From Cucumis sativus (lineage: Eukaryota; Streptophyta; Magnoliopsida; Cucurbitales; Cucurbitaceae): a DNA stretch of 64,000 nucleotides. The stretch spans positions 20,897,498-20,961,497 of the forward strand of contig NC_026660.2 in NCBI RefSeq assembly GCF_000004075.3, in the 5' to 3' direction. The notes under the pieces were generated by a model, which searched no databases, was not told the DNA's origin, and saw only the letters and a list, made by a program, of their open reading frames with translations. The position numbers and the translations under genes were made by a program. This document shows, piece after piece, positions 37,700 to 49,931 of the stretch. How positions within the stretch are numbered: the stretch's first letter is position 1; each line of letters begins with the position of its first letter.

Positions 37700-38860
37700 C
37701 CTCTACCTCTACCTCTATTTATTCACTTTTTTACCCTTCTCTTTCTTTTTATTTACCAAACTACCATTTTTGTTGCTTTCTTTTCACATTAAACTGTAAA
37801 TTGTTTTTCCAATCACCAAAGTCTATTAACGATATATTTCAATTACTTTGTGAAACTTCTATTATTTGTTTAATTTTAAATAATTGTAAAGTGAAAATTT
37901 AAAATTTTTATTTAACTAAATCTTAATTAATTATAATTCTTTAAAATCAATATTTATAGACACCATCACTATAGAAAAAACAAATTTAAATGTCGAAAAC
38001 GAAAACAAGTTTAAACAAAAATTTAATATTCAAATATAAAATTGTAATATTCTTCCATATGCTTATATACACATGAACAGTGACAAATATATAAATTTGG
38101 TTGATAAAAAAGTTTATAATTCGATAAAATTACAATTTTATCACTGAATTAATTAAACGAAGAAAAACATATATACAAAAAGAAAATTCATACATATGAC
38201 AAAAAAAAAAAGAAAAAAACTTAAATGAACTATGAAGAATTTGATAAATTTTACGGATGTTCGTGTAAATAGTTTTAATTAGTTGCTATATTTGAAAATT
38301 AGAAGAAGTAAAGTATGTATATATTTATATATTTATTGTATTCCCACTCATTTGAACTTTCAACTTGTTTCAATCATCAAAAGAAAAAAGAAAAAGATTA
38401 GAATTGTTAATTCAAATAAGCATATGCAACTTTTATTTTCTTTCTTATATATATATATATGAATTAAAGGGCAAGAAGGAAATAAAAGTTATTTTCTCAG
38501 AAAAAAAATAGAAAAGTCAAAAGTGTATAATTGAAGAGATATATTTATGATAACCGAATCTAAAATATATATATAAAAAAGGGAAATGGAAAAAAATATA
38601 GTAGAAAATGAAGAATGATGTGGATGTATCATGTATGTATGTATGAATATTAATTAATGGAAGCAATGCAATAATGGGAGGGAGTAGCATTCACGTTATC
38701 ATATTCTGTGCCCTTATTTATATCAATCAATAAAATAGTAATGGATGATTGATCAAACCCCGCAGTGGGCCTTCACCATGGCCCAATTTCGATGGGCCCA
38801 GTTAGATATATAGAGGTTGCTTGGAATCTTGTGTAATTTTAAAAATTATAAAATTAAATA
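37700..38860. other. AT-rich intergenic, nothing recognised
   Basis: Runs of A and T, with a short AT dinucleotide array near 38447-38460. No coding or RNA signal was seen before the tRNA. Confidence 0.4.
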
Positions 38861-38862
38861 TA

Positions 38863-38936
38863 TGGCGTCGCCCGGACTCGAACCGGAGACCTTCAGTGTG
38901 TTAGACTGACGTGATAACCAACTACACCACGACACC
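38863..38936 (-). tRNA. tRNA-Val (anticodon AAC)
   Basis: On the minus strand the 74-nt sequence starts GGTGTCGTGGTGTAGTTGG and ends GGGCGACGCCA. The acceptor stem pairs GGTGTCG with CGACGCC (one G-U). The anticodon loop CTAACAC gives AAC. The T-arm GGTTCGAGTCC supplies the B box. A T-run follows downstream on the minus strand as Pol III terminator. No intron. Typical nuclear plant tRNA-Val. Confidence 0.95.
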
Positions 38937-39247
38937 ACCACATTTTACTTTCTCTATACAAATTTTACTTTTAACGATAATTAATTTGGTACTTAGACTA
39001 TTCTTTGTTTAATTTTAGGAAATTTTTAAGTTAAAGTACCAAAGTCGTCTTTCATACTCTGAGATGTTACTAATAACTATTGGGTGTTTCATTTTAACAC
39101 TTACCTGACATAATTGATTGTATATTTCAATGATACATATATAGCAAGTTGATTTCAAGAAATTATTTAAATGTTTCGGTCTTGGAGGGTTTAGGTAAGG
39201 TTTATATCATTGATGTCGATGAAAATTTTGAGATGATTGTAACAAGT

Positions 39248-39318
39248 GGTGTCGTGGTGTAGTTGCGTTAGACTATTTTATAATGTTTGTGGTTTGAATT
39301 TTTTACGAGCCGACACCA
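39248..39318 (+). pseudogene. Decayed tRNA-Val-like sequence in opposite orientation
   Basis: GGTGTCGTGGTGTAGTTG, the first 18 bases of the neighbouring tRNA-Val, recurs here on the plus strand. It is followed by a degenerate middle, a weak T-arm (GGTTTGAATTT) and a matching acceptor end CGACACCA. D-loop bases are missing and no anticodon arm can be formed, so it is not a working tRNA. Confidence 0.6.
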
Positions 39319-40120
39319 ACTGACCTCCTTTGGTTCGGTTAGTTTTGATCAATTGACTCAATTTTTTGGCTTATCATTCTTATTTTTAAGTTTAATGGGT
39401 AATTTATAATATTTGAGAGTTCGTATATATAAAAAAACATACAAATCAAGGTAAGAAACTAAAATTTTAATCTAACTTGAAGAAGAAAAAAACCTTTCTT
39501 ACTCTTTTTCTTTTATTAAAATATTAATTTAACCTTATAGTTCAATGTTTATTCGGTTTTAGTTTCTATTAAAGTCTAATTCTAGTATTTATACTTAAAT
39601 CAATACTAAATTTACAGTCTCAAAATAATAATATTTTGAAAAAATTGTTTATATGTAACATTTTTGTTAAATTTGAGCTGTATTAGAGGAACAAAAGCGA
39701 AAAGAATAAAGTATAGAGACCAAGAAGATGTTTTTAGTTAATTTTTTATGAGAAAAAACTGTTAAAAGATCTCCAAAAAATTGAATCAAAATCACCACTT
39801 TTCAAAAAATACAGGTTTCGAAAGACGTGATAAAGGCAAAATATAAATATGTATTGGTTTTAGAGCTCCAATCTTGAAACAAATACTTCTTCACTTAGTT
39901 ACATGTTCCTCATATCAGCACCGAAGGCTCATCAAAAGCCTGGAAAAAGATGTGAGAATAGAGATGGAACAAATCAACACAATTATGAAAACTAATCCTG
40001 TTTCTTTATCATTTACGAATGATATCACTAATATCCGTGTATCAGTGATAATATTAGTAATAGAATTTAGATAGATATCAGCAAAAGTTGGTAAACACAT
40101 ATATACTCTCTCTAAACTAA

Positions 40121-42206
40121 TCATTGTGTCCTTTTCACACCAAATGTGTCTTCTAGTCCATCACTAACCTTTCTTCTTCGTTCTGCAATCATTTCAGAAT
40201 AAGCCTGCAAATGCACAGAACCTTCTCATGTAAAAGAAAACCAACTTTTTTCTTCCTCTCGTTCGCTTTTAGCAGTAAAAGTAAAATACTATCAGAAATA
40301 CTCCAATATCGACGCTTTTGTCTAAGTGATCTTGCATTCATAAAATATGCAGAGTCCCATTCTATTAACGGTGATTCTACATTCAAATACCAAATTCAAA
40401 ATTAATCAAAGACGGGTTATATAGGAGCTGTATAATTGGATGCACAAACCTTTGGATATGAGTAGAGAAAGATGTACCACCATAAGCATATTAACGTGAG
40501 TATGACTGCGGTCACTGCTATCGACTTTATAGCAACCCAGCTAGAGGCAATCACTAGCAATCCTGTCAGTGTTATAGTCCATGGTTGACACCTTGTGACA
40601 ACATGATAAGAACATCAAAATCACGAAGTAATGGCAAAGTGATATATCACAAATTGAACCAAAAGATATCAGTTAATTAGTTATATCAATAGTCTAATAC
40701 TTCCTCTCATTTGTGAGCTTGAAAATTTGTAGAAGGTTCAAGAAAATCAATATTAATTAATTAGTTAAAAAATGACATGACGATTTTGAACGTAGGACCT
40801 TCTGATATGATGCCATTGTAAATCACCAATCAACTTAGAAACTTAGATCATTGGGTTGTGGTAAACATAATCCATTATATCAATCCTCTAAAAAAGAATT
40901 CTACACTGAAACTAAAAACTTTGACAGACACTTAAGAGAGAGTATCTCATTTCTCACCAAACCAATCCGGACTGGCAACGGCCGGTTTTCATGGACATTA
41001 GAGATTTCTTCTTTTTCTTCTCTTTTTTTCCATTTTAGCAGATTCAAAGAGGAGGAACACAGAAAGGCAACGAGAGAAAGTCATGTGAACTGTGGCATAG
41101 ATCTAAACGTTACAGAAATCTGCTTTGAAATTGAGTCCCAGTTGCCTTTTTAGCACTGATGCATTTACTCTTTCTAAAAACCCCAAATCAATGAGTTCAG
41201 TTGCTTTTTGATTCATTTGAAGTCATGTGAACTGTGGCCTATAGTATAGGATAAGGAAAAAACACTAAAAGCTTATCTAACTTCTTCATACCATTACATT
41301 ACCCTCTAGAAATTATTCTAGCTAAACTAAACATTAATGGAAGAAAAAGCACTTTTGTAATGAAGGTTGTAATTATGGAAATTGAAATAATTGCAATCAC
41401 AGCCTTAAAATTCTCAGATAGGAGGATGATTCTCCACAGAAACATGTCAGTCATGAGTCCCATGACCAAACTTGTAAAGAGATGAACAATATGTCATAAT
41501 CAGCACATGCTATGGGATAGAAACAGTAAACAATATGTGATATGTCTAACTAAGAACATCATAATACTGTTAAGAGAAAAAATCCATCATTAATCATTCA
41601 ACTTCTGCAACTAGAAATCCAAATGTAGCCGACCCCCACCATGTTAAACTTAAAAAACAAAAGAAAAAGACCCAACATTATTTAAGCACATTGCTGAATA
41701 CATAATTTTCACTGTAAACAATAAACCGAGATAGAAATTCATGATTCCTTGATTTGTTAGCATTAATTCCGAAATCCCAATATTGTGATTCTCTGAAAAC
41801 CTCAAAAAACTAATCTGATAACAGAAATTTCAGATAGTTGATGAAAAGCCAACGATAAAAACATAAAAATGCAGAAAGCGAGAGTAAAAATGGAGGAAGA
41901 AAAACCCCTGAAATGGAAAGCTAACCAAGCAGGCTTTGTATCCCAAACGGAGTCATATTCGAAAGAGTGGTAATTCAAGTATCCATCCATATCATTGACG
42001 ACCCCATTTTCATCTAGAAACTGAGAATCATTATCGTTGCCTGATTGCTTCCCAAAAACCAACGTTTTGCTGCGGAATTTTGTGCAATTGGGAGTAAAAG
42101 AAAGGAGTTGTGAAGAAGCAGCGAAGTTAGAAAGAAGGGTTTGTGTTGAAGAAGGGAAACGGTAGGGTCGTAGAGAGGATGCAAGGAATGGAGAAACGGC
42201 TCCCAT
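40121..42206 (-). CDS. Small plastid membrane protein, three exons
   Basis: Exons 42206-41926, 40591-40450 and 40204-40121 join to 168 residues (an upstream in-frame ATG at 42236 would add 10). Residues 1-60 are Ser/Thr/Arg-rich and resemble a chloroplast transit peptide. The conserved core reads EYDSVWDTKPAWCQPWTITL, followed by two hydrophobic helices at about 100-137 (LLVIASSWVAIKSIAV, AVILTLICLWWYIFLY) and a basic tail (AYSEMIAERRRKVSDGLEDT). The W-D-x-K-P-x-W-C-Q-P-W signature with two helices is, as I recall, shared with small cyanobacterial proteins (DUF6737-like), suggesting a thylakoid or envelope protein of plastid ancestry. No biochemical role is known to me. Intron 1 is 1.33 kb. 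Confidence 0.75.
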
Positions 42207-42559
42207 AGAATTGCGTTCTTGTATTACAACTTTCAAGTAGTGTGGTGATTATGGAGTATGGAGGCATGGAGCTGAGCCGCGGAAGTTGCCATTGGGGACT
42301 TCCGGTTAGCTTAATTAACAAAGGATAAAATTCATGGCCCACGAAATATGATGCACCCACTCACCCGCAGCTCATAAATTTCTTATACAAGTAGACTCAT
42401 TTTTGGGCTTCTCCAAATGAGAAATTTGTGTGGATGACTTGAAATTTAGGGAAAAGAACATTGGATGATTCAATTTTGTAAGAAAGGTTGAATAACTCTT
42501 TTGTTTTTCTTTTTTTCAAAAGATATTGTAGTACAACTTGGAGAGTTTTGTGAGATCAA

Positions 42560-43010
42560 AGCCTAAAAGAGAAAGGAAATTATGGATTAACCTTGAGTAA
42601 TCTCAAGCATGATGGAAAGCATAGAGCAAATGTTAGTGTTATGGCGGGGGTGTCTCGGTGCAGGACTACTGAGATGAAAAACATAAGGATTTTAGAGATG
42701 GGTTGTTTCAGGCCATCTCAGGGTAATGCTTGCCCGAGACTGGAATCAGAAAAGGAAACTATTAAGGATCTCAAGGTGGAACCTCGGGCAAGATTGAAGA
42801 CTGGAGGTTCATATGAAGTAATCTCGATGCTTGTTCCACCGAGATTGGACGTTGAGAAGCAAGTCTAAGGCAATCTCAGACACGAGTAATTCGATCGAGG
42901 TTGAAGGTAAAAGAGGAAATTAGAAGGATCTCGAGCATGTGCTAACCGAGACTGGAGATAGAAAAGGTTTAATTGGTGATCTCAGGATGTTGATCTCAGA
43001 CCAATTCCGG
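42560..43010. repeat. GATCTC / CCGAGACTGG low-order repeat region
   Basis: The motifs ATCTCNAG, CCGAGACTGGA and GGTGATCTCAGG recur at irregular spacing. The GC content is higher than the flanks. A 91-codon open frame (42593-42868) runs through it but has no protein character. Confidence 0.35.
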
Positions 43011-44216
43011 ATGAGAGCATTATAATTTAAGTGTTTGGTGGAATATGAATCTAGGTGTCTTAAATATATTTCATGACTTTTGCTGCTAAGTATGAGCTAG
43101 CGAGTTTTTGAAAATTTAAAAGACGACTAATCTAATTTAGGATTAATATAAACAAGAGCTTAAAACAAAAGAAAATGTGTGTAAAACCTAGTAGTGTGAG
43201 TGATTTTTTCAAAGAAAAATAAAAGTTTTATAAAGTTTTTTCTTTAAAATAAAATCATGTTATATTATGCATGGTAGAAAGCATGTTGTTATATTATGCA
43301 TATTTATGTTGACCATTAATTTTAGTAAAGAATGTTTTATGAAGGTGACGTTATGTATTTCAAAAATATGTGTTTTATATGATTATATTCTATGCTTTGA
43401 TTGAGAATAAATCATTAGTCATATTCCTACCAATGAGCTAGCTAATTATGAGCACATAATGAGTCAAGACAACCATGGGGTGAGTGAACCACATGGTGGT
43501 GATCAACTGACCAATGCAGTAGTGTTAGTGACCTGAGCAATGCGAGAAGTGAATAAGTGAGATCCCAGGAGATGTTGATGGTGATGCAATCATCATAGTA
43601 GTCTATACGTGAGAGTGATTCACGTTCTTGGCGAAAGGAATAGTGGATGACTAATGTGTGTTTATGTTTATTGAAATAAGGCGTTGAGCCAGTATTTATG
43701 GAACGAAAATGATTATTGATATGCATTGTAGTCTCCAAAAAGGTTTTCAAAGCATCACTTACTAGGTCATCGACTTATGTTTTAAGTTTTTTCCTCTCCT
43801 AGATTGTAAGGCGTTGAGGCCAGTTAAGAAGCTAAGCTAGCATATCAGACGTTTCAAGGTTGAAGGCTGTGAAGGCGTTTAGGATTTCTTTGTATAAGCT
43901 CTTGTATTAAAGAAATTTGTTTTTGTGATAGTAGAACTCATGAGTTTAAGTTAATAAAAGTACAAGAAGTTGCTTTTATCCCACTGCTTATGTTAGGTTT
44001 TGAATCACATAATTGTTTAAGTTTAAAGATTCTAGTGGCGTCGAATACCACATAGTAAGATTAAGAACACGTGCGGGATGAGACATGATAGAATTTGAAA
44101 CAACCTGATCTTATCCCATACAGATGTCAGTTGAGCAAAGCTCATGTTGACTATAACCCTTTTATTGAGGACAAATTCAAATCAAATTACAAAAATTTAT
44201 TCTTGTACATCAAGAA

Positions 44217-44500
44217 AAGTCATCTCGCTCTCGCTCTCTCTTTTCTTTTTCTCACATATTATCACTATTCTCTTTACATCTCTAGCTCTTTCTCTTCTCT
44301 CACCCTCTTTCGGTCTCTCTATTCCTTTTCTCACTCATAAATCACTTTTCTCTTACTCTTTCTTCTTTTCACTCGCAAATTACTTCTCTCTCAATATCTT
44401 TGATTCTTCCTTCTCTCACTCATAAATGACTGTTCTCTTTACATATAATATATATATCTCCCTCTCCTACACTTCCCCTCCTTCCTCTCCCTCCTAGGTA
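44217..44500. repeat. CT-rich simple sequence tract
   Basis: Long imperfect run of CTCTC, TTTCT and CACTCATAAAT units, several of them repeated (for example CTCACTCATAAATGACT and related). No gene. Confidence 0.6.
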
Positions 44501-45129
44501 CGTGATTCTCTTTGTTTCACATTCTTTTCCATCTATTTTATGCTCATGAATTTGAAATTTTCAATATGAAGATGTCCGTCAAGTTGGAAAGGCTCACTAG
44601 TGAAGAAGAAGAACAAAAGAGAATAAAAAGCAAAAAGGAAAAGAAAAAAGAGTTTTCATCGAAGTTTGTAGGCTGGAAGAAAAAAAAGAAAAACAAAGGA
44701 AAGAGGAAAAATGAGTTTTGTTAAAGCTGGTCTGCTGGAGAAGTTGTGATCGCACCAGAAAAAACTACGAAAGATAGCACTAGAGAATGAAGAAGGAAGA
44801 AAGAAAAAACAAGGGGATATTAATAATCTCAAGAAATATTTTAAAACATACTCTAAACTAATGTCATCTATTTTTGTTGTCGAACACAATAACGAGTTGT
44901 TAATAGAAAAACTATGAATCTCTATCAATTGAAAACAACATTGGTAGGAAAATAAATAATTATTATTTTTGCGGGGGTTATATTATTTTTGTGGTTGTTG
45001 TTCTAATAATCAAGATTATTGAACTTGAACTTAAGAAAATAATTCATTTGTAAAATATAGCAAATTGATTACTAGATGCATTTATAGATGAAAAAAAAAG
45101 TAACTAAGTCACATATGAAACACATCTAT

Positions 45130-46060
45130 TGAACATTTCAATGCAAGTTCGTTCTCTAGATGTGAAGAAAGATATACTTCGAACTTGAGATGATAACGAA
45201 GACTTCTTAGTTCAGAAGTATCATATCTTACTTGCTTATAATATAAGACTATATATTGCATTTTCAGTAAATTTATTAGCTAGATTAAGTTCATTATTTC
45301 CAAGAACAAGACATTGAAATTAAATTAAGCATAACTTCGTTATCTGTAAGGAACAATTTATTAGCTAGATTTCAAACAGATAATCTATTCACGTATGGAT
45401 AAAACAGTATATCATGACGATCAATGAAACATATCATAATAACCACTTCTTCAAATTATGTTGAAAGTCTTGCAATGCACGGGAGGAGCCGAGAATTGTG
45501 TATGGCTAAGATCAATGATTCAGCAAATACGCGATACATGTGACTTGTCTTCTAGTAAAAATCTTCCAACAATACTATACAAATACAACACGACATGTGT
45601 AGCTCAAGTCAAGGAAGTTATGTTGAAAGAGATGGAACAAAATATATTTCACCAAAGCTTTCTTACACTCGTGATCTTAAAGAAAATGATGACATACAGT
45701 ACAATAAATTTGTTCGACAAATAACCTAGTAAATTTATTTACAAAATAACCTTTAGAAAATTGGTGCACAACATTGGAGTGTGATGAATTAGAGATCTAA
45801 GTGATGTTTCCATAAAAGAGATTAAATTGTATTTTTGTAGGTGTATAAATTAGATGAAACCCCGTACTTTTTTTTCTTTATTAGAATTTTAGTATGGATT
45901 CCTTTCCTTCACTAGATCTTTTTTCATTAGTTTTTTTCTAACAAGGTTTTAACGAGACATATTTCATATACGTATGGACATCTAAAGGAGCTCATTATGC
46001 TCAGTGTCAAAATGTCATATGTTACTCCACATTCTATATACATTGTCACGTGTCTTGAAG
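45130..46060 (+). mobile_element. Ty1/copia retrotransposon relic (pol 3' end and LTR)
   Basis: Decayed copia polymerase reads in broken frames: VRSLDVKKDILRT at about 45150, YIAFSVN then NLLARLSS near 45260-45300, TTSSNYVESLAMHG near 45445, and RNase H-like CVWLRSMIQQIRDTCDLSSS at 45490-45560 followed by YKYNTTCVAQVK. After a decayed KLVHNIGM-like end, 45830-46060 looks like LTR (CTTCACTAGATCTTTTTTC, AACAAGGTTTTAACGAGAC). Many stops; inactive. Confidence 0.7.
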
Positions 46061-46099
46061 ATACTAACTTTTAGTGTCCATATAATCCACTTCATGCTT

Positions 46100-47300
46100 G
46101 TCAAATTGCCTATAAATAGTGTCGTTCAGTGGATTTTGTGTTATGCACAAATTGACTGAAATTTCAAAAAACTCGAGATAGGGGAGATTTTAGATTTTTT
46201 TTTTCATTTTTATAATTTCTTATTTATTTTAATAATATATTTTTTCAACATGCATATAGCATCATACTTTTGGCTAAAATAATAGTCAATTAGGTCATTC
46301 ATGTTAGAAATAGAGAAACTTAGAGAGCTAGATAACTAGATTTATTTATGGAATAATAAAAGATATAATAACGTTTTTAAATGTCATTTTGAAAAAGTGG
46401 TGAAAAATGGCAAAACCCTTTTACTTTTGAATTTTAGTAAATAACATTATTTGCACGTATATGATATTTTATAAAATATCAAAATACCCATATTCTTCAA
46501 CTGTGATTAATTTTGTCATTCATTTATCAACCTTTAATTATTTTTTATCTGAAAAAGATAGAGCAATCCATATCATAATTTTTTTCTTAATATCTGATAA
46601 GTCAACTAATTTAACATTTTAATAACTTTATTCATTCTTTATAATTTCAAAATAACCAAATTGAATTTGAATTTCAAAATAACATAATTCTTACTTTTCA
46701 AAATTGAAAAATCTCAACTTGTTTGCAAATAACATTAACGGCTTGAATATAAAAAAAACCAAATTATTGTTTTGAAATTGGGAGAATCTCAACTTTAATT
46801 TTATTTTAAAATAAGAATGATTGAATTTTAAAATAATCAAATTATTAATTTTTGAATCGGAGAATCTTGATTTTAAAATGCAATTTCAAAATAACCTAAA
46901 TATTATTTTGAATTTAGGAGAATTTCAACCATATTGATTTTATTTCAAAATAATGTTTTAATATCAAAATAACATTAATTGGTTGAATAAGAAAAATAAC
47001 GAGATTATTATTTTGAATTAAAAATTTCTTATGCTCTTTTTGTATAAGTGAGAACTCGTTTGTATGTAATTAATTTCGACGTGCTAAATAACATAGAGAA
47101 CTCTTTCATAACCTCTTCCTATCTAGGGATTTAAAAGATATCAACAATTTTATTCATTTTTTTTTCACAATTGTGTTAAGATTTTAACCGCTTTATTCAT
47201 TTTTTATTTGAAAAGCAATAAAATTATTAGTTTTGCTATTTTTGAAAATGGTAAGTTTAAAATTGGCTATAGGTCCAAGATTTGCAATCTTTTAGTTTCG
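46100..47300. other. AT-rich intergenic, nothing recognised
   Basis: Contains repeated phrases such as TTTGAATT..GGAGAATCTCAA and TTTCAAAATAACA at about 100-bp intervals (46680-47010), suggesting local degenerate duplication. No gene. Confidence 0.35.
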
Positions 47301-47463
47301 TTTGATGCATGTAGTCCTAAGCAATTCAACGTAATGGGCTCCATTTGGGCTTCAAAATTCGTTTAACTTTCTAGTGGCCCAAATTGAAGAACAAGGCGCA
47401 ACAAATTTCTTCCCTAAGGGTTGAGCCCAATGAACTTATTGGGCTCAAACTCTGTTCACTAAA

Positions 47464-47464
47464 G

Positions 47465-47495
<31 letters not shown>

Positions 47496-47496
47496 T
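47464..47496. repeat. CTTT tetranucleotide microsatellite
   Basis: About seven to eight uninterrupted CTTT units. Confidence 0.9.
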
Positions 47497-49931
47497 AATC
47501 AACTTTGCCTCAAGGCTCAAACTCAACCATGACCTCATCACATTCACCGCCAATTCCTTGCCGTTTCAGAAAAAGAAAAACAATCAAATGTGTTGAAGAA
47601 TCGAAGCAATGTCATCCATCGTTATTCGTTATGCTTTGAGGATTTTTACTCACGTCGCATTCCCAAGAACCAAGAAGAAAACAAGACAAGAACCACTCGA
47701 AATGGGTCTGAATGAAAATACAATCCCAACCCATTTTGTGTTTGTCTTCTTCCCCAACCCCTCTCTGTTTCTTTAATCATAAAAATATTTTCTTGTTTCC
47801 CATATCCCAATACCCCAGATTGTCGAACACTTAGCCGTATCAATTGAAACTGCCACACAGAGACAGCCAACAATGCCAACCCATTTCAGATGGAACTCTC
47901 ACTGTGGGCTTCACATGCCTCCCATTTCCATATCACTACTGGTCAGTGCTTATCGAATCCATTGATTTTGTTCTTACATTCTTTCTGTCGTTTCCTTAAC
48001 CATTTTGTGGTTAACACTTGCTTATACAATTTCTGATTTGCCATTCTGATTGTTAATTTAGATAACAATCTCTTCATTCTTTGAATATAAGATGTTGAGT
48101 TGTGTAGATTTATGCTGGAATTATACTGTCTACAATAACATCCTATTATATCTAGACAAACCCAATACTAGATCTTGTTGTCTTTACTCAACATTGACTA
48201 CTCAAAAGATATATGACTAGATAACATTCTTATATGAAGTGGTATTAGCACTATATTGGCTTTGTGATTACGTCATCTTTGTTTTAAAAATGAAATCAAT
48301 CATATCAACCTCCAGATTTGCAACTTCTGAATTAGATATTTTGGGTAATTGGTCTTTTGTTGATAACAATTCATATGTCTCGATCAATGTGGTAATCAGC
48401 ACTATGGGGGAGAAGAGATTCGATAGGGAGGGTGAGAATAAAAGTGCACCGAATCCCACAGTTACTCTGTAGATGTATTGAGATTATATTAAATGAATTA
48501 ACATCTGAAACTTTTGGTGAATTGATTTGGATGACAAGATATTAGAAGTTCAGATTCCTAAATTATCATTTTTCTTCTTTATTTGATTTGATAGAAGAGT
48601 ATTGAAAATATATTGAACTTGATCATTCGTCTGACAACTTAGATCCCTTTTTCTATTTTTGAGAATCATGCTTCTTTTCTTATATTTCTTTATTATGACG
48701 TTGAAAACATTACAGCTCATTTAAAAAAAAAACCAAATTCTTAAAAAAAAAAAATTTCTAGCTTCCCGAATTTGTTTGGATATTGAAACAAAATTTAAAA
48801 TAAAAATTACAAGACAAAGAAACTTATGGAAACTTAGAGAATGAATGAATATTTGTAAGCTTAATTTTCAAAAACCAAAAACCAATTAGTTATGAAAGGT
48901 ACTTTATTTAAGAAGACTCAGATGATCAATTTGATGAAGGGATCAATAGTCTTTGACTCACCATAATATAGTTTTTAGTTTCAAAGTGAAGAGTCATGAG
49001 ATTTTTTTGTTTGTTATCTCGAAAATTTTATTTTAAAAAATTATGCTTTTTTTTCATACGACATTCAAATTTTGTATTTAAACTAACTTTTTAGTTTTAA
49101 GTTTTGGCTTATATTTCCAAAATACTCCTAAAATGTGGCAACAAAATATAATAGTTAGTGGATAGAAGTGGTAGTAAACAAACCGGTCTTAGTTTAAGCT
49201 CTACAGTTGTTAGTAGCACCTTCTCCACTGGTGCATACTTTGACTTTCTACTCCATTTTGCAGGAGAAACTTCAAATCAAAAAGGCACATCGAAGCTCAA
49301 CCACAAACCTAGTCAACCTAACTGTGTATTGGGAGGTACTAATTCCATTGTACTTAATAGTAAAAATGAAAGGAAAGAAGTTTGTAGGAGGGAATACCAA
49401 GGATATGTTCAATGCTATTTTCCACATTCGGAAGCCTAATCTGAAAGAATATATCTGAATTTATGTGTATATATGAATTTATAGGTTTTGAGAAATTCCA
49501 TTTAACCCAAACACTTCACGTGTTTGTGTGTGACACCTTGTCTGCCATTGTTTCATAAGGTAGACTGTAAACAGGAAAAAACTATTACAACAGAATAATT
49601 AGAAAAAAACTCCCCTTCCAAACAATTCTATGTGGTTTGCAAAACAAATCTCCACTATCTATTATATTACTGCAACATACAATCTACCTTATCCTATCGA
49701 CTACTAGCCCCAATTCTTTAGAAGCAATTCGAATCAATATGGATTGATCGAGTTGTCTCACATTAAATCGCTGTCAAAGCGGCAATGATTTGGGATATAA
49801 AGATGATGTTTTCTTTTTATTAACAGACGAAAATTGGACCAAAGTTTGTGTGTTCCATGTGGTGAAAGGATATACAAAAATTGACAATACATCATGGCTG
49901 TGGCTGTGGTGTGTGGCTAGGCTAGCTAGGA

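Noticed and set aside
47609-47776. Short frame starting MSSIVIRYALRIF
   Set aside because: About 55 codons, no family resemblance, ends in low-complexity sequence.
47890-49439. Possible two-exon plus-strand gene (47890-47941 joined to 49264-49439, 75 aa, MELSLWASHASHFHITTG...)
   Set aside because: Splice sites and frame fit, but the product has no recognisable domain and the intron is long. Could be a non-coding transcript or chance.
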